Shown here in pieces: positions 22,691 through 31,611 of a stretch of 38,177 nucleotides of DNA. Position 1 is the stretch's first letter. Each line of letters starts with the position of its first letter. The notes beneath the pieces were generated by a model, which was not told the origin of the DNA, made no database searches, and saw only the letters and a program-made list of their open reading frames with translations. The translations under genes were made by a program, and so were the position numbers. This DNA is from JAYPEY01 sp047618185 (GTDB lineage Bacteria; Verrucomicrobiota; Verrucomicrobiia; Limisphaerales; JAYPEY01), in the NCBI GenBank assembly GCA_047618185.1, contig JBLHKZ010000016.1, forward strand, positions 1 through 38,177. The letters are read 5' to 3'.

Positions 22691-24892
22691 TCACAACTTC
22701 GCCAACTCGCCGGCCAGGCGGCTCTGAAGCTCCCGATGATTCACCTTGCCCGTGCCGAGCTTGGGAATCTCACGCGCAAACACGATCGCGCGCGGCGCGG
22801 CCAGATTCGGCAGGCCCTTTTCGCGAATCACATCGCGCGCCTCTTTCACGGTCAATCGCTTCTCGGTCGACACGAGCACCAACGCCTCGCCCTTGCGTTT
22901 GTCGGGAATCGCCAGAATCGCAACGTGGCAACGCAGACCGTATTTCGGAAAGGCGCCCGAGAGCGCGTCCTCGACGGCAGTAAGACTGACCATCTCGCCG
23001 CTGATCTTGGCGAAGCGCTTCATACGTCCGCGGATGAACACATAGCCGTCGTCGTCGACGTGCACGATGTCGCCGGTGTCGTACCAACCGCCGAGTTCGA
23101 GGAACGCCGCGTTGGCGTCGGGGTTCAGGTAGCCGCGCATGATGTTGGGGCCGCGCACGAACAGACGCCCCGCCTCCTCGACGCCGGGCACGGCTTCCAA
23201 CTTCCACTCCATGCCCGGCATGAGTCGACCGACCGATCCGACCTTGGGCTGCATCGGTATGTCGACGCACACGATCGGCGAGCATTCGGTGGCTCCGTAG
23301 CCTTCGAGAATGCGGCAGCCGAACCGTTCGGACCAAATCTTCGCATTGCCTTCCTGCAGTTTTTCCGCGCCCGACCAAAGCAGGCGCACGCTGCGAAAAT
23401 CGTAGGGATGCGCGCGGCGGGCATAGCCTTTGAGAAAGGTGTTGGTGCTGATGAAAATCGTGCACTGCCGGTCGTAAATCGCGTTGGGCACGATTCGGTA
23501 GTGGAGCGGCGAAGGATAAAGAAAAACATACACGCCCCGAACAAGTCCGAACAACGTGCCAATGGTCAGCCCAAAACTGTGAAAGATCGGCAGCGCGTTA
23601 AAAATGCGTTCATCGTCCGTGACATCCAGAATTGAGAGAGCCTGCCGGATGTTGGAAATTAGGTTGTCGTTCGTCAGCTCGACTCCCTTCGGAACGCCTT
23701 CGGAGCCACTCGTGAAAAGGATCACCGCCGTGTCCTCCCGTTTCGTCGCGACCCTCACGACATTGCGCGGATTCAGATCGACGCGGCACAGGGAGAGCAG
23801 TTTTTCACTCAGGGTCACTTCGTCACGAATCTCATCCAGCCAGCAAAATTCGATCCCCGCGTCGATCAGCGGCTGAATATCCAATTTCGCTTTCTCAATG
23901 AAATCCTTCGAGCTGATGATCTGCCTGAGCTCCGCCAGCTCCGCGCATTTCAGCATGAGCGCGGCCCCGGTGGAGAAATTCAGGATGGCAGGAACGCGGC
24001 CAAGCGACAGAAGACTCAGAATGACCACCGGCGTCGCGTTGACATTCGGCAGCAGCACGCCGACTCGCGGCGCATCGGGCAACAACACCCCGCGCAATCG
24101 ACGCGCGACCAGATCGGTGCGAATCAACAAATCGCGCCCCGTCAGCTTCAGCCCGGTCACGTCCTCCAGAAAAACCCCGCGTGAATTGTTCGCCGCCGAT
24201 TCCACAATGGTTTCCAGCAGGCTCGGCGGCGCGGCCTCGCATTCGACCTCAAACTGCTGCTGAACCATCCGGTCGCGCAGCCAGTGCGTCAGTTTCATGC
24301 GCGCCTGATGCGTGCTGCCAAAATCGGAATGCGGCGGATCCAACGCATCACTGAAATGCGCGGTCACCTGTGGGAAAAGCCGTTTCCAACCCTTTCGGCG
24401 CGTCAACCCCCAACTAAGCCGATCCGCCCCCCGAAGATAACTCGTGATCAGTTTTGCCCGAGTCTTGAACAGCAGGAAACCCGTGCCGTCAAAAAGCTTC
24501 ATCAAAGCGCCGGTTTCGGAAATGCGCCCCTCGGCGAACAACACGAGCCGTCCGTTTTGCTTCAAATAATCCGCCATGTGGCGAACTGCGTAAGCGGAGG
24601 TGGTGTCGACGGGAAACGTCCTCCGATTGAGCATCATCAGGCGACACAGCCAGTTGCTCTCCGCGACCTTGCTCGACACCACGAATTTCCAGTCCTCGTC
24701 CAGCACAACACCCAGAAACAGCCAGTCCAGCCAGGAGACGTGATTGGGCACCAGCAGCGCCGGCCCAGGCGTCTTGAGCGACTCCACGTTAAAGGCGCGA
24801 AAACGAAAAAAGACACCTACGAAAGCGCGGGCCAGAAGCAGTATCGCGGGATAGCAGAATCGAACGAATCTCTGGATGACGGAATGCAGCAT
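22691..24892 (-). CDS. aas: Bifunctional acyltransferase / acyl-ACP (acyl-CoA) synthetase, Aas type
   Basis: The protein has 733 residues, close to the ~720 of Aas. Hydrophobic N-terminus (about 10-30), then a PlsC domain with NHVSWLD (50-56) and FAEGR (119-123, normally FPEGR). From about 225 an AMP-binding domain: TSGSEGVPKG (394-403), YGATECSP, GWYDTGD and a C-terminal GTGKVNHREL whose lysine is the adenylation lysine. It lacks the MFS transporter domain seen in some LplT-Aas fusions. It should activate fatty acids and re-acylate lysophospholipid at the inner membrane. Transcribed away from the alpha/beta hydrolase. Confidence 0.9.
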   Translation of the reverse strand: MLHSVIQRFVRFCYPAILLLARAFVGVFFRFRAFNVESLKTPGPALLVPNHVSWLDWLFLGVVLDEDWKFVVSSKVAESNWLCRLMMLNRRTFPVDTTSAYAVRHMADYLKQNGRLVLFAEGRISETGALMKLFDGTGFLLFKTRAKLITSYLRGADRLSWGLTRRKGWKRLFPQVTAHFSDALDPPHSDFGSTHQARMKLTHWLRDRMVQQQFEVECEAAPPSLLETIVESAANNSRGVFLEDVTGLKLTGRDLLIRTDLVARRLRGVLLPDAPRVGVLLPNVNATPVVILSLLSLGRVPAILNFSTGAALMLKCAELAELRQIISSKDFIEKAKLDIQPLIDAGIEFCWLDEIRDEVTLSEKLLSLCRVDLNPRNVVRVATKREDTAVILFTSGSEGVPKGVELTNDNLISNIRQALSILDVTDDERIFNALPIFHSFGLTIGTLFGLVRGVYVFLYPSPLHYRIVPNAIYDRQCTIFISTNTFLKGYARRAHPYDFRSVRLLWSGAEKLQEGNAKIWSERFGCRILEGYGATECSPIVCVDIPMQPKVGSVGRLMPGMEWKLEAVPGVEEAGRLFVRGPNIMRGYLNPDANAAFLELGGWYDTGDIVHVDDDGYVFIRGRMKRFAKISGEMVSLTAVEDALSGAFPKYGLRCHVAILAIPDKRKGEALVLVSTEKRLTVKEARDVIREKGLPNLAAPRAIVFAREIPKLGTGKVNHRELQSRLAGELAKL

Positions 24893-25157
24893 TGGCTAAA
24901 AATAAAGTCTCGATCGATCCCACCAATCCGGGATGGGCTCGACCAACGACCGCGCAGAATTAAACAGCCCGGCCTCGCGAGTCAACCATCCGTGGAATCG
25001 ATTAAATCGATTTGGGCGTTCCGACCATCTCATGGTTTAATCAGCCGCTCTGAGCGCTCCCACTTCACAATCCAACAAAGCCCCGCCGAACCCCGGAAAA
25101 CGCCCGCGACTCAAGCGACTCGCGCTTTGGCTGACCGGCGCCCTGGCGCTTGGCTTC

Positions 25158-26087
25158 GTGGCGGTCAATGTCGTCGCCTGGCGGCACGCGCACGCCATGA
25201 CCCATTTCACGGGCCCGGGCAACCGCTCTCAATCCCCCGAAGAATTGTCGGCCGCGCAGAAAATCGCGACGCTTTTGGCGGGAGTGAAAGTCTCACGCCC
25301 GGAGAACCGATCCACACCCATCGAGACAGGACTCGATTATGAGACAGTTTCCTTCACCGGCGCTCACAACCTCTCCATCGAGGCCTGGCTGATCGAAGCG
25401 CCCGCAAGCAAGGGAACCATTCTGCTTTTTCATGGCTACGCGAGCGCGAAAGATTCACTGATCCCCACAGCCCGCGCATTTCACGACCTGGGATACACCA
25501 CAATGTTGATCGACTTTCATGGTAGCGGCGGCTCGGGAGGCGGCTCGACGAGCATCGGCTACCACGAAGCCGATGATGTGGTCGCCGCAGCAGCCTACGC
25601 GCGGACGCGATTTCCGTCCGAGCCGCTGATCCTCCACGGCACGTCATTGGGCGCGGTCGCCGTCCTTCGCGCCGTCGGCCCATTGGGCCTCGAAGCGGAT
25701 GCGATCATCGCTGAAGCGCCGTACGACCGCATGCTGACGACTGTGCAACGTCGTTTCTCAGCCATGAAAGCCCCCTCCTTTCCGGCCGCGCAACTACTCG
25801 CGTTCTGGGGTGGGCGACAGCATGGCTTCAACGCCTTCGATCACAACCCGATGGACTACGCGCGCGAAATCGATTGCCCCACGCTGATCCTCCTCGGAGA
25901 TCAGGATCCGCGAGTGAGAGTGGAAGACGGAACTCGCGTGCACGAAAATCTCAGCGGAGGCAGAAAGTTGGAAATCTTCGAAGGCGCTGGCCACGGAGCC
26001 TGCCTCAAAACTGACCCCAAAAAGTGGAACGATGTCGTCGCTGAGCTTCTCTCCCGAGCAGAATCGAACTCGTCCCGCCAGCGCTAG
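25158..26087 (+). CDS. Alpha/beta hydrolase with an N-terminal membrane anchor; start unclear
   Basis: The hydrolase core is complete: LLFHGYASAKDS (oxyanion loop), HGTSLGAVAV (nucleophile serine), GDQDPRV (acid) and GAGHGACL (histidine). The first standard start in the open frame is GTG 25158, but it cuts a membrane helix in half: the codons just upstream read RLALWLTGALALGFVAVNVV, preceded by a basic, proline-rich stretch. The frame extends up to 25041, where TAA at 25038-25040 blocks it; an in-frame ATG sits at 25032 (ATG GTT TAA). So either a non-standard start (for example CTG 25050) is used or the original start has been lost. It is a serine hydrolase of the hydrolase_4/aminopeptidase type; substrate unknown. 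Confidence 0.75.
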   Translation: MAVNVVAWRHAHAMTHFTGPGNRSQSPEELSAAQKIATLLAGVKVSRPENRSTPIETGLDYETVSFTGAHNLSIEAWLIEAPASKGTILLFHGYASAKDSLIPTARAFHDLGYTTMLIDFHGSGGSGGGSTSIGYHEADDVVAAAAYARTRFPSEPLILHGTSLGAVAVLRAVGPLGLEADAIIAEAPYDRMLTTVQRRFSAMKAPSFPAAQLLAFWGGRQHGFNAFDHNPMDYAREIDCPTLILLGDQDPRVRVEDGTRVHENLSGGRKLEIFEGAGHGACLKTDPKKWNDVVAELLSRAESNSSRQR

Positions 26088-26168
26088 TCGCGATGGTTAT
26101 CAGGTTTCGAGAATTCGCCTGACGTCTCAGGCATACCATGCGAGGATTTCGGGTCTCTTCCGGTCGAA

Positions 26169-28625
26169 ATGAATCGCGGACATATTGCCATTCCATTACT
26201 CGCCCTGGTCCCCTTTCTCGCCTCCGCGCAAGACACCAGCGAACGTCAAACGGGATTGCCTCTCCCGACGAAACGCCATGTCGATTTCAGCGCCGACATT
26301 CGCCCAATCATTGAACAAAGCTGCCTCGCCTGCCACGGCCGGGAACGCGACAAAGGCGGATTCCGCATGGACACCCGAGAATTGGCGCTCAAGGGCGGCG
26401 ACTCCGGGCTCGCGATCACTGTCGGAAATTCGGCGCAAAGTCGCTTGATCCAACTCGTTGCCGGCAAGGAATCGGAGTCCTTCATGCCACGGAAGGGCAA
26501 TCGATTGACGCCGGAGCAAATCGGCCTCCTGCGCGCGTGGATCGATCAGGGAGCCGCCTGGGATCGGAGCGTCAGTTTTGCCCGAAATGAACCTCCCAAC
26601 CTTCATCCCAGACGACCGATTCCACCCGAGATCGAAGGAGTCAAACTCCCGCTTGACCGCTTCCTCGCCGCGTATTTCCAGCGCGAATCCATCTCTTCGC
26701 AGCCCGTCATCAACGACCGCTTGTTTGCCCGTCGCGTCTGGCTCGACTCGATCGGCCTGTTGCCTCCCCCCGATCAATTGCGAAAGTTCCTCGCCGACGA
26801 CCGCCCGAACAAGCGCGAATTGCTCGTTGACCGGCTGTTGAACGACAATCCCGCATACGCCCAACACTGGCTTACGTTCTGGAATGACCTGCTGCGGAAC
26901 GACTACGCCGGAACGGGCTATCTCAATAACGGGCGCAGCCAGATTACGGCCTGGCTCTACGAGGCGCTGGCGACCAACAAACGCCACGATCAGTTCATCA
27001 AAGAGCTGGTGGATCCAATCGAGTACAAGTCGTCCGGTTTCCTCGACGGCATCGTCTGGCGCGGGGTTGTCAACGCCAGCCAAATGCCCGAGATGCAGGC
27101 CTCGCAGAATATTTCTCAAGTATTCCTCGGTGTGAATATCAAGTGCGCGTCCTGCCACGACAGCCTGATCAACGACTACACCCTAAAAGACGCCTACGGG
27201 CTGGCCTCGGTGTTTGCCAACAAGCCCCTTGAGATGCACGAATGCAATCAGGCGACCGGCAAGTTTTCGGCGCCGCGCTTTCTCTTTCCACAGCTGGGCC
27301 GCATTGACGAATCCGCCTCCCTCGAAACCCGGCGCCGACAATTGGCCGAGATCCTGACTCACCCGGCCAACGGCCGGACTCCCCGCGTCATCGTCAATCG
27401 ACTCTGGGCCCGACTGCTCGGACGAGGTCTGGTTGAACCGGTCGATGAAATGGATCTCCCCGCCTGGAACCAGGACGTCCTGGACTGGCTGGCCGCCGAC
27501 CTCGTCGCGAACAAGTGGAATCTGAAAATCACACTGGCGCGAATACTGAACTCGCGGGCCTACCAACTGCCCGCCGTCGATCATCCGGAACACCCGACGG
27601 GCAAATATGTGTTTCGCGGACCTGGAGTCGGCCGACTCAACGCCGAACAATATCGCGACGCCTTGTCTTCCCTGACCGGCGTCGGATATGTCACGCCGAC
27701 GGCAAACGTGGATTTCTCCCTCGGAGCCAAGGCCGCCAACCCGCGACATGAACAAACAATCACGAGGCCGATACGCTGGATCTGGAGCGAGCCGGCAGCC
27801 GACAAAGGGCTGACGTCAGGCTCTATCAACTTGCGCCGAACTTTTAGTCTGCCGGAGCTTCCGACCCACGCCGTCGCGGCGATCGCGGCTGACGACATCT
27901 TCGAACTCTACATCAACAGCATACGCGTGTTAAACGGGAGCAACTGGAAACGCCCCAGCTACGCCAACCTGCGCCCGTATCTGCGCAAGGGGCGAAATCT
28001 GATCGCCGTTCAGGCGGTCAACGCCGGGAGCGGAGTCAACTCAGCCGGATTTATCTTCTATTGTCGCATCGACATCGCGGAGAAACGCTTCGACATCGCG
28101 TCAGATAAGACCTGGCTGACAGGCCGCGCTGCGCCTCGTTGGACTGGATTCGCCTTCGACGACCACGACTGGAAACCCGTCGCCGTTCTCGGCCCCATCG
28201 ACATGAAACCCTGGAGCCTTCAAACGCGTCTTGAAGCAACGGTGTCCGGGGCTTATTTCTCCGGAAGTGTGCGCGCCGCTCTCGTGCCTTCCGACCGGTT
28301 GGCTCGGGCTCTGGGGCGTCCCAGTCGCGAGCGCGTCGTCACCACCCGCCGCCTCACCGCGACCGACTTGCAGGCGCTCGAACTGACCAATGGCGAATCA
28401 GTCTCAAGGATTCTGAGGCAGGGCGCCTACAAGCTTGCCATGGAACACAAAACGACGCCCGTAGCGCTGATCAACCAGCTCTACGTCCATGCGATCAGCC
28501 GCGCCCCTTCGGCTCAAGAACGGGACATCGCCGCTCAACTCATTGGTTCGCCGGTCAAGCAGGAAGGACTGGAGGATTTTCTCTGGGCCATCGCCATGCA
28601 TCCGGAGTTCCAATTGATCTACTGA
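26169..28625 (+). CDS. PSCyt1/DUF1549/DUF1553 cytochrome protein with an inserted beta-sandwich
   Basis: The protein has 818 residues with a signal peptide ending near ASAQ (21). The planctomycete cytochrome C domain has CLACH at 52-56 and MPRKGNRLTPEQ further on. The DUF1549 region (about 150-370) contains a second heme motif, CASCH at 326-330. The DUF1553 region begins near 400 (RVIVNRLWARLLGRGLVEP) and resumes at the C-terminus (LYVHAISRAPSAQE). Between them, about 535-650, IAADDIFELYINS and YLRKGRNLIAVQAVN resemble the jelly-roll modules of rhamnosidases and GH2 proteins, suggesting carbohydrate binding. The DUF1501 gene starts one base after its stop, the pairing always seen in this phylum. 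Exact reaction unknown; probably extracytoplasmic redox chemistry on glycans. Confidence 0.9.
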   Translation: MNRGHIAIPLLALVPFLASAQDTSERQTGLPLPTKRHVDFSADIRPIIEQSCLACHGRERDKGGFRMDTRELALKGGDSGLAITVGNSAQSRLIQLVAGKESESFMPRKGNRLTPEQIGLLRAWIDQGAAWDRSVSFARNEPPNLHPRRPIPPEIEGVKLPLDRFLAAYFQRESISSQPVINDRLFARRVWLDSIGLLPPPDQLRKFLADDRPNKRELLVDRLLNDNPAYAQHWLTFWNDLLRNDYAGTGYLNNGRSQITAWLYEALATNKRHDQFIKELVDPIEYKSSGFLDGIVWRGVVNASQMPEMQASQNISQVFLGVNIKCASCHDSLINDYTLKDAYGLASVFANKPLEMHECNQATGKFSAPRFLFPQLGRIDESASLETRRRQLAEILTHPANGRTPRVIVNRLWARLLGRGLVEPVDEMDLPAWNQDVLDWLAADLVANKWNLKITLARILNSRAYQLPAVDHPEHPTGKYVFRGPGVGRLNAEQYRDALSSLTGVGYVTPTANVDFSLGAKAANPRHEQTITRPIRWIWSEPAADKGLTSGSINLRRTFSLPELPTHAVAAIAADDIFELYINSIRVLNGSNWKRPSYANLRPYLRKGRNLIAVQAVNAGSGVNSAGFIFYCRIDIAEKRFDIASDKTWLTGRAAPRWTGFAFDDHDWKPVAVLGPIDMKPWSLQTRLEATVSGAYFSGSVRAALVPSDRLARALGRPSRERVVTTRRLTATDLQALELTNGESVSRILRQGAYKLAMEHKTTPVALINQLYVHAISRAPSAQERDIAAQLIGSPVKQEGLEDFLWAIAMHPEFQLIY

Positions 28626-28626
28626 C

Positions 28627-30129
28627 ATGAAGCCAAACACCAAATCGACTCGCCGTAGTTTTCTGAAAACGGCGTCGACGGCGACACTCGGCGCGCTGAC
28701 CGCCGGATGGCCGCGTGCGATTCAGGCTCGGGACTCTCGGATCGGCGCCAGCCATGCGACCGCCGATCGCGTGATCGTGCTCTTTATGGGCGGTGGCATG
28801 GCGCACACCGAAACGTTCGACCCCAAGCGCCACACCCCCTTCCGCAAAGGCCTGAATCCCGCGCAAGTCCTGAGCACATTTCCAACCATTGACACCGCGG
28901 CGGACCCCATCAAGTTCACCGCCGGACTTGAGAAGATCGCCAGCGTCATGGATCGCGGGACGCTCATTCGCGGCTACACGGCCGGCGACCTCGGCCACAT
29001 TCTCCATACGCGGCATCAATATCAATGGCACACCGGCTACACGCCTCCACAAACCGTCGCCGCGCCGCACATCGGATCCGTCATCGCGCGCGCCCTCGGC
29101 CCGCTCAACCCCGCCGTGCCGGCGTTTATCGACATCGGCCAACGCTTTGACATGCTCGAAGGCGAGGAAATGAAGGTCTTTCATTCGGCCGGTTTCCTCG
29201 GCAGCGAATACGGACCCTTCATGATTCAGAACCCGGACCAGGCCGCCGCCGCGGCCCGACCTCCCGGAGGCATGACCCCTTCTCGCTTCGCGAATCGGGA
29301 CAAGTTCTACCGCAAACTCGTGGCCAATAGCCCCGTCATGCTTCACGGAGGCGACTATCAAAGAGAGTCTCTGCTTCGTTCCCTGGATAACGCTCATCGT
29401 CTGCTCAGTTCCGATGCCGCCCAGGCGTTCGATCTCTCGCGGGAACCCCGGGAAAATCTCCGCCGCTACCTTCCCGACACCGTGGATACCAGCAAGGTTT
29501 CTCGCGTGAAGCAAACACGCGATGGTGCCTATGAGCGTGATACGCTGGGTCGTTTCGGAATGGGCTGCCTGCTCGCCCGGCGTCTCTGCGAGGTCGGCGC
29601 CCGATTCATCGAAGTCGGCACGGAATACATTCCTTTCCTCAACTGGGACACTCACGACAATGGACATACCCGGGTTATCGACATGAAACGCGCCATCGAC
29701 GGCCCCGTCGCGCAACTTGTGCTCGACCTGGAGGAACGCGGACTTCTGGACCGCACGCTGATTGTCCTGGCCAGCGAATTCAGTCGCGACATGCTGATCG
29801 AAGGGAGCCCGGCAAAAGTTGTCTTCGACGAAGTTTCGGTGCCGCCCTCCATCGAAGAATTGAAATACTACGGAATGCATCGCCATTTCACAGACGCCGG
29901 GTGTGTGCTTCTCTTTGGCGGCGGAATCAAGAAGGGACACCTCCACGGCGAAACAGCCGACGAGCGTCCGTGCGGGACGATCAAGGACCGCGTCGTCATC
30001 GAGGACCTCCACGCGACGATCTACCACGCTCTCGGAATTCCGCCCACGCTCGCGTATGAAGTTGAAAAGCGTCCCTTTTATGTGACCCGCGACGGCAAAG
30101 GGAAAGTGATTCACGATCTGCTCGGCTAA
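28627..30129 (+). CDS. DUF1501 protein with Tat signal
   Basis: The protein has 500 residues. The twin-arginine leader is RRSFLKTASTATLGALTAG. The body has an alkaline-phosphatase/sulfatase-like layout without the sulfatase cysteine: VIVLFMGGGMAHTETFDP at the start, NWDTHDNGH, LASEFSRD and LHATIYHALGIPP near the end. It begins one base after the DUF1549/1553 gene, so it is co-transcribed and probably forms one exported system with it. Aspartate and histidine residues in these blocks suggest metal binding; no reaction has been established that I know of. Confidence 0.88.
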   Translation: MKPNTKSTRRSFLKTASTATLGALTAGWPRAIQARDSRIGASHATADRVIVLFMGGGMAHTETFDPKRHTPFRKGLNPAQVLSTFPTIDTAADPIKFTAGLEKIASVMDRGTLIRGYTAGDLGHILHTRHQYQWHTGYTPPQTVAAPHIGSVIARALGPLNPAVPAFIDIGQRFDMLEGEEMKVFHSAGFLGSEYGPFMIQNPDQAAAAARPPGGMTPSRFANRDKFYRKLVANSPVMLHGGDYQRESLLRSLDNAHRLLSSDAAQAFDLSREPRENLRRYLPDTVDTSKVSRVKQTRDGAYERDTLGRFGMGCLLARRLCEVGARFIEVGTEYIPFLNWDTHDNGHTRVIDMKRAIDGPVAQLVLDLEERGLLDRTLIVLASEFSRDMLIEGSPAKVVFDEVSVPPSIEELKYYGMHRHFTDAGCVLLFGGGIKKGHLHGETADERPCGTIKDRVVIEDLHATIYHALGIPPTLAYEVEKRPFYVTRDGKGKVIHDLLG

Positions 30130-30164
30130 TTGACGAGAACGACGCTCTTGCCTCAACGCGGAGA

Positions 30165-30335
30165 TCCGTTTCGCATTACGACGTGTTGTTCTGTCGCCCT
30201 TCCAGGGCGAATTCCTTGATTCCGAATTCAATCCGGCGGCCGCATTCGCGAAGCTCATTTACCGCCGGCTACCAGCTGGAGATCCCTCTGGGACCAGGAG
30301 TCCAAATGTTTCCTGCCGCATCCCGCCCGCCTTCC
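30165..30335. repeat. Intergenic hairpin-rich sequence of the dispersed type
   Basis: It contains cgcccttccagggcg, ggctaccagctggagatccc and tgggaccaggagtcc, short inverted motifs in the same style as 19700-20100. The genes at 28627 and 30340 converge on it. No gene is visible. Confidence 0.4.
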
Positions 30336-30339
30336 GCAT

Positions 30340-31482
30340 TCAAATAAGCCCCTGCGTGAGCAGCCGCCAGTAGGACTTGATGTAGCCCTGTTTGAGAAGT
30401 TGGATTCCCAAGCTGGGCAGGGCGATCTCGGGCTGTTCGCGGCGGGTGTAATTGAGAATTGTGGCCTCGCCATAACCGGTTTCCAGAAACGACACGACAT
30501 GCCCCCGATATTCGGCTTTTTTCTTGTTCGGGATGGAGCCTCTGATCTCGGCCTCGATCTGTTCGGCGACGGCCCGCGCTTCGAAGTGCGCGGCGCTGGC
30601 CTCCTTGGAGACGGCGAGATTGGTTGCGTCCCCGATCGCCCATGTATAATCCGCGTCTTTTACCTGGAGCGTGCGGGGCAGGACTCTCACGAAGCCATCC
30701 CGGTCAGCGATCGGATGGCCCTGCAGGAAATCGACGCCACGATTGGGCGGCGTCATCACCAGCAGATCGTAGGTCACCTTGCTTCCGCCCCGACTGACGA
30801 TGAATTTCTCATCCGGGTTCACGCCGCGAATCCGATATTCCGGGAAAAACTTAATGCCGCGACGATCAAACAGTTTCCGGATAATCCGAGCCGCGCTTTC
30901 GATCTTGTGAGGCTCCTTTTCGGGATGCACGAATACGATTTCGCTGACGTCCTTCAAGCCGCGTTGCGCAAGGTATTCTTCGAGCAGGAAAACAAACTCG
31001 AAGTTCCCCAACGGGTACTTGTGCGGGACCGACGCTGAACCAACCACAATGCGTCCGCCTTCAAACCGCTTCAGTTGTGAACGAAGTAACATCGCCTCGC
31101 CCAACGAGAAAAAATGGTGCCCCGTTTCGGCCAGATTGGGAATCAGATCCGGCCTTAACGCGCACCCGGTAGCGATGACCAGGTAGTCGTAGTGCAGCTC
31201 CTTGCCCGATTCGAGCTTCACCCATTGATCCTCATGATCGAGGCCAACGACTCTCTGCACGATCAAATTGGCGCGCTTGTCGAGCAGCCCGCGCACGAGG
31301 CGCTTCAGCGAGCGCGTTTCAATCTTGTCGAAGGGAACATAGAGCTGTCCCGGTTGAAAATAATGTTGGTCCGAATCGGTGATTACCGTGATGTTCGCCT
31401 GTTCGTTCGTCAGCCGCCGAGCCAAGAGATCCGCCACGAGAATGCCCCCAACCCCGCCGCCCAAAACAACTACTTCTTGCAT
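30340..31482 (-). CDS. FAD-dependent oxidoreductase resembling sulfide:quinone reductase but without its cysteines
   Basis: The protein has 380 residues. VVVLGGGVGGILVADLL (4-20) binds FAD; DYLVIATGCALRP, then TYDLLVMTPPN and YTWAIGDATNL are the second flavin/quinone blocks of the SQR/NDH-2 group. The C-terminus (GYIKSYWRLLTQGLI) is amphipathic, as in membrane-bound members. C107 is the only cysteine. Where SQRs have the catalytic cysteine after the second Rossmann strand, this reads VVGSASVPHKYP. Sulfide oxidation by the usual cysteine persulfide chemistry is therefore unlikely; an NAD(P)H- or other donor-linked quinone reductase is more plausible. Alone on the minus strand. Confidence 0.82.
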   Translation of the reverse strand: MQEVVVLGGGVGGILVADLLARRLTNEQANITVITDSDQHYFQPGQLYVPFDKIETRSLKRLVRGLLDKRANLIVQRVVGLDHEDQWVKLESGKELHYDYLVIATGCALRPDLIPNLAETGHHFFSLGEAMLLRSQLKRFEGGRIVVGSASVPHKYPLGNFEFVFLLEEYLAQRGLKDVSEIVFVHPEKEPHKIESAARIIRKLFDRRGIKFFPEYRIRGVNPDEKFIVSRGGSKVTYDLLVMTPPNRGVDFLQGHPIADRDGFVRVLPRTLQVKDADYTWAIGDATNLAVSKEASAAHFEARAVAEQIEAEIRGSIPNKKKAEYRGHVVSFLETGYGEATILNYTRREQPEIALPSLGIQLLKQGYIKSYWRLLTQGLI

Positions 31483-31611
31483 GATGGTGAGTGATAGAGA
31501 ATTTCGGTTTCAAACTTCGCAACCGCGTCCATCAAAGCACAACTCGCGTTGTCAATCCGGACCGGAATGGAGGTCAGGGAATAAGGCACGAAGTGTTCCG
31601 CTCGCGCGAAA

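Noticed and set aside
24284..25342. 352-codon plus-strand frame opposite the Aas-type gene
   Set aside because: Most of it is the antisense shadow of the Aas N-terminus; the sequence has no domain and ends inside the hydrolase gene in another frame.
28555..30258. 567-codon minus-strand frame
   Set aside because: Antisense of the DUF1501 gene; low-complexity composition and no motif.
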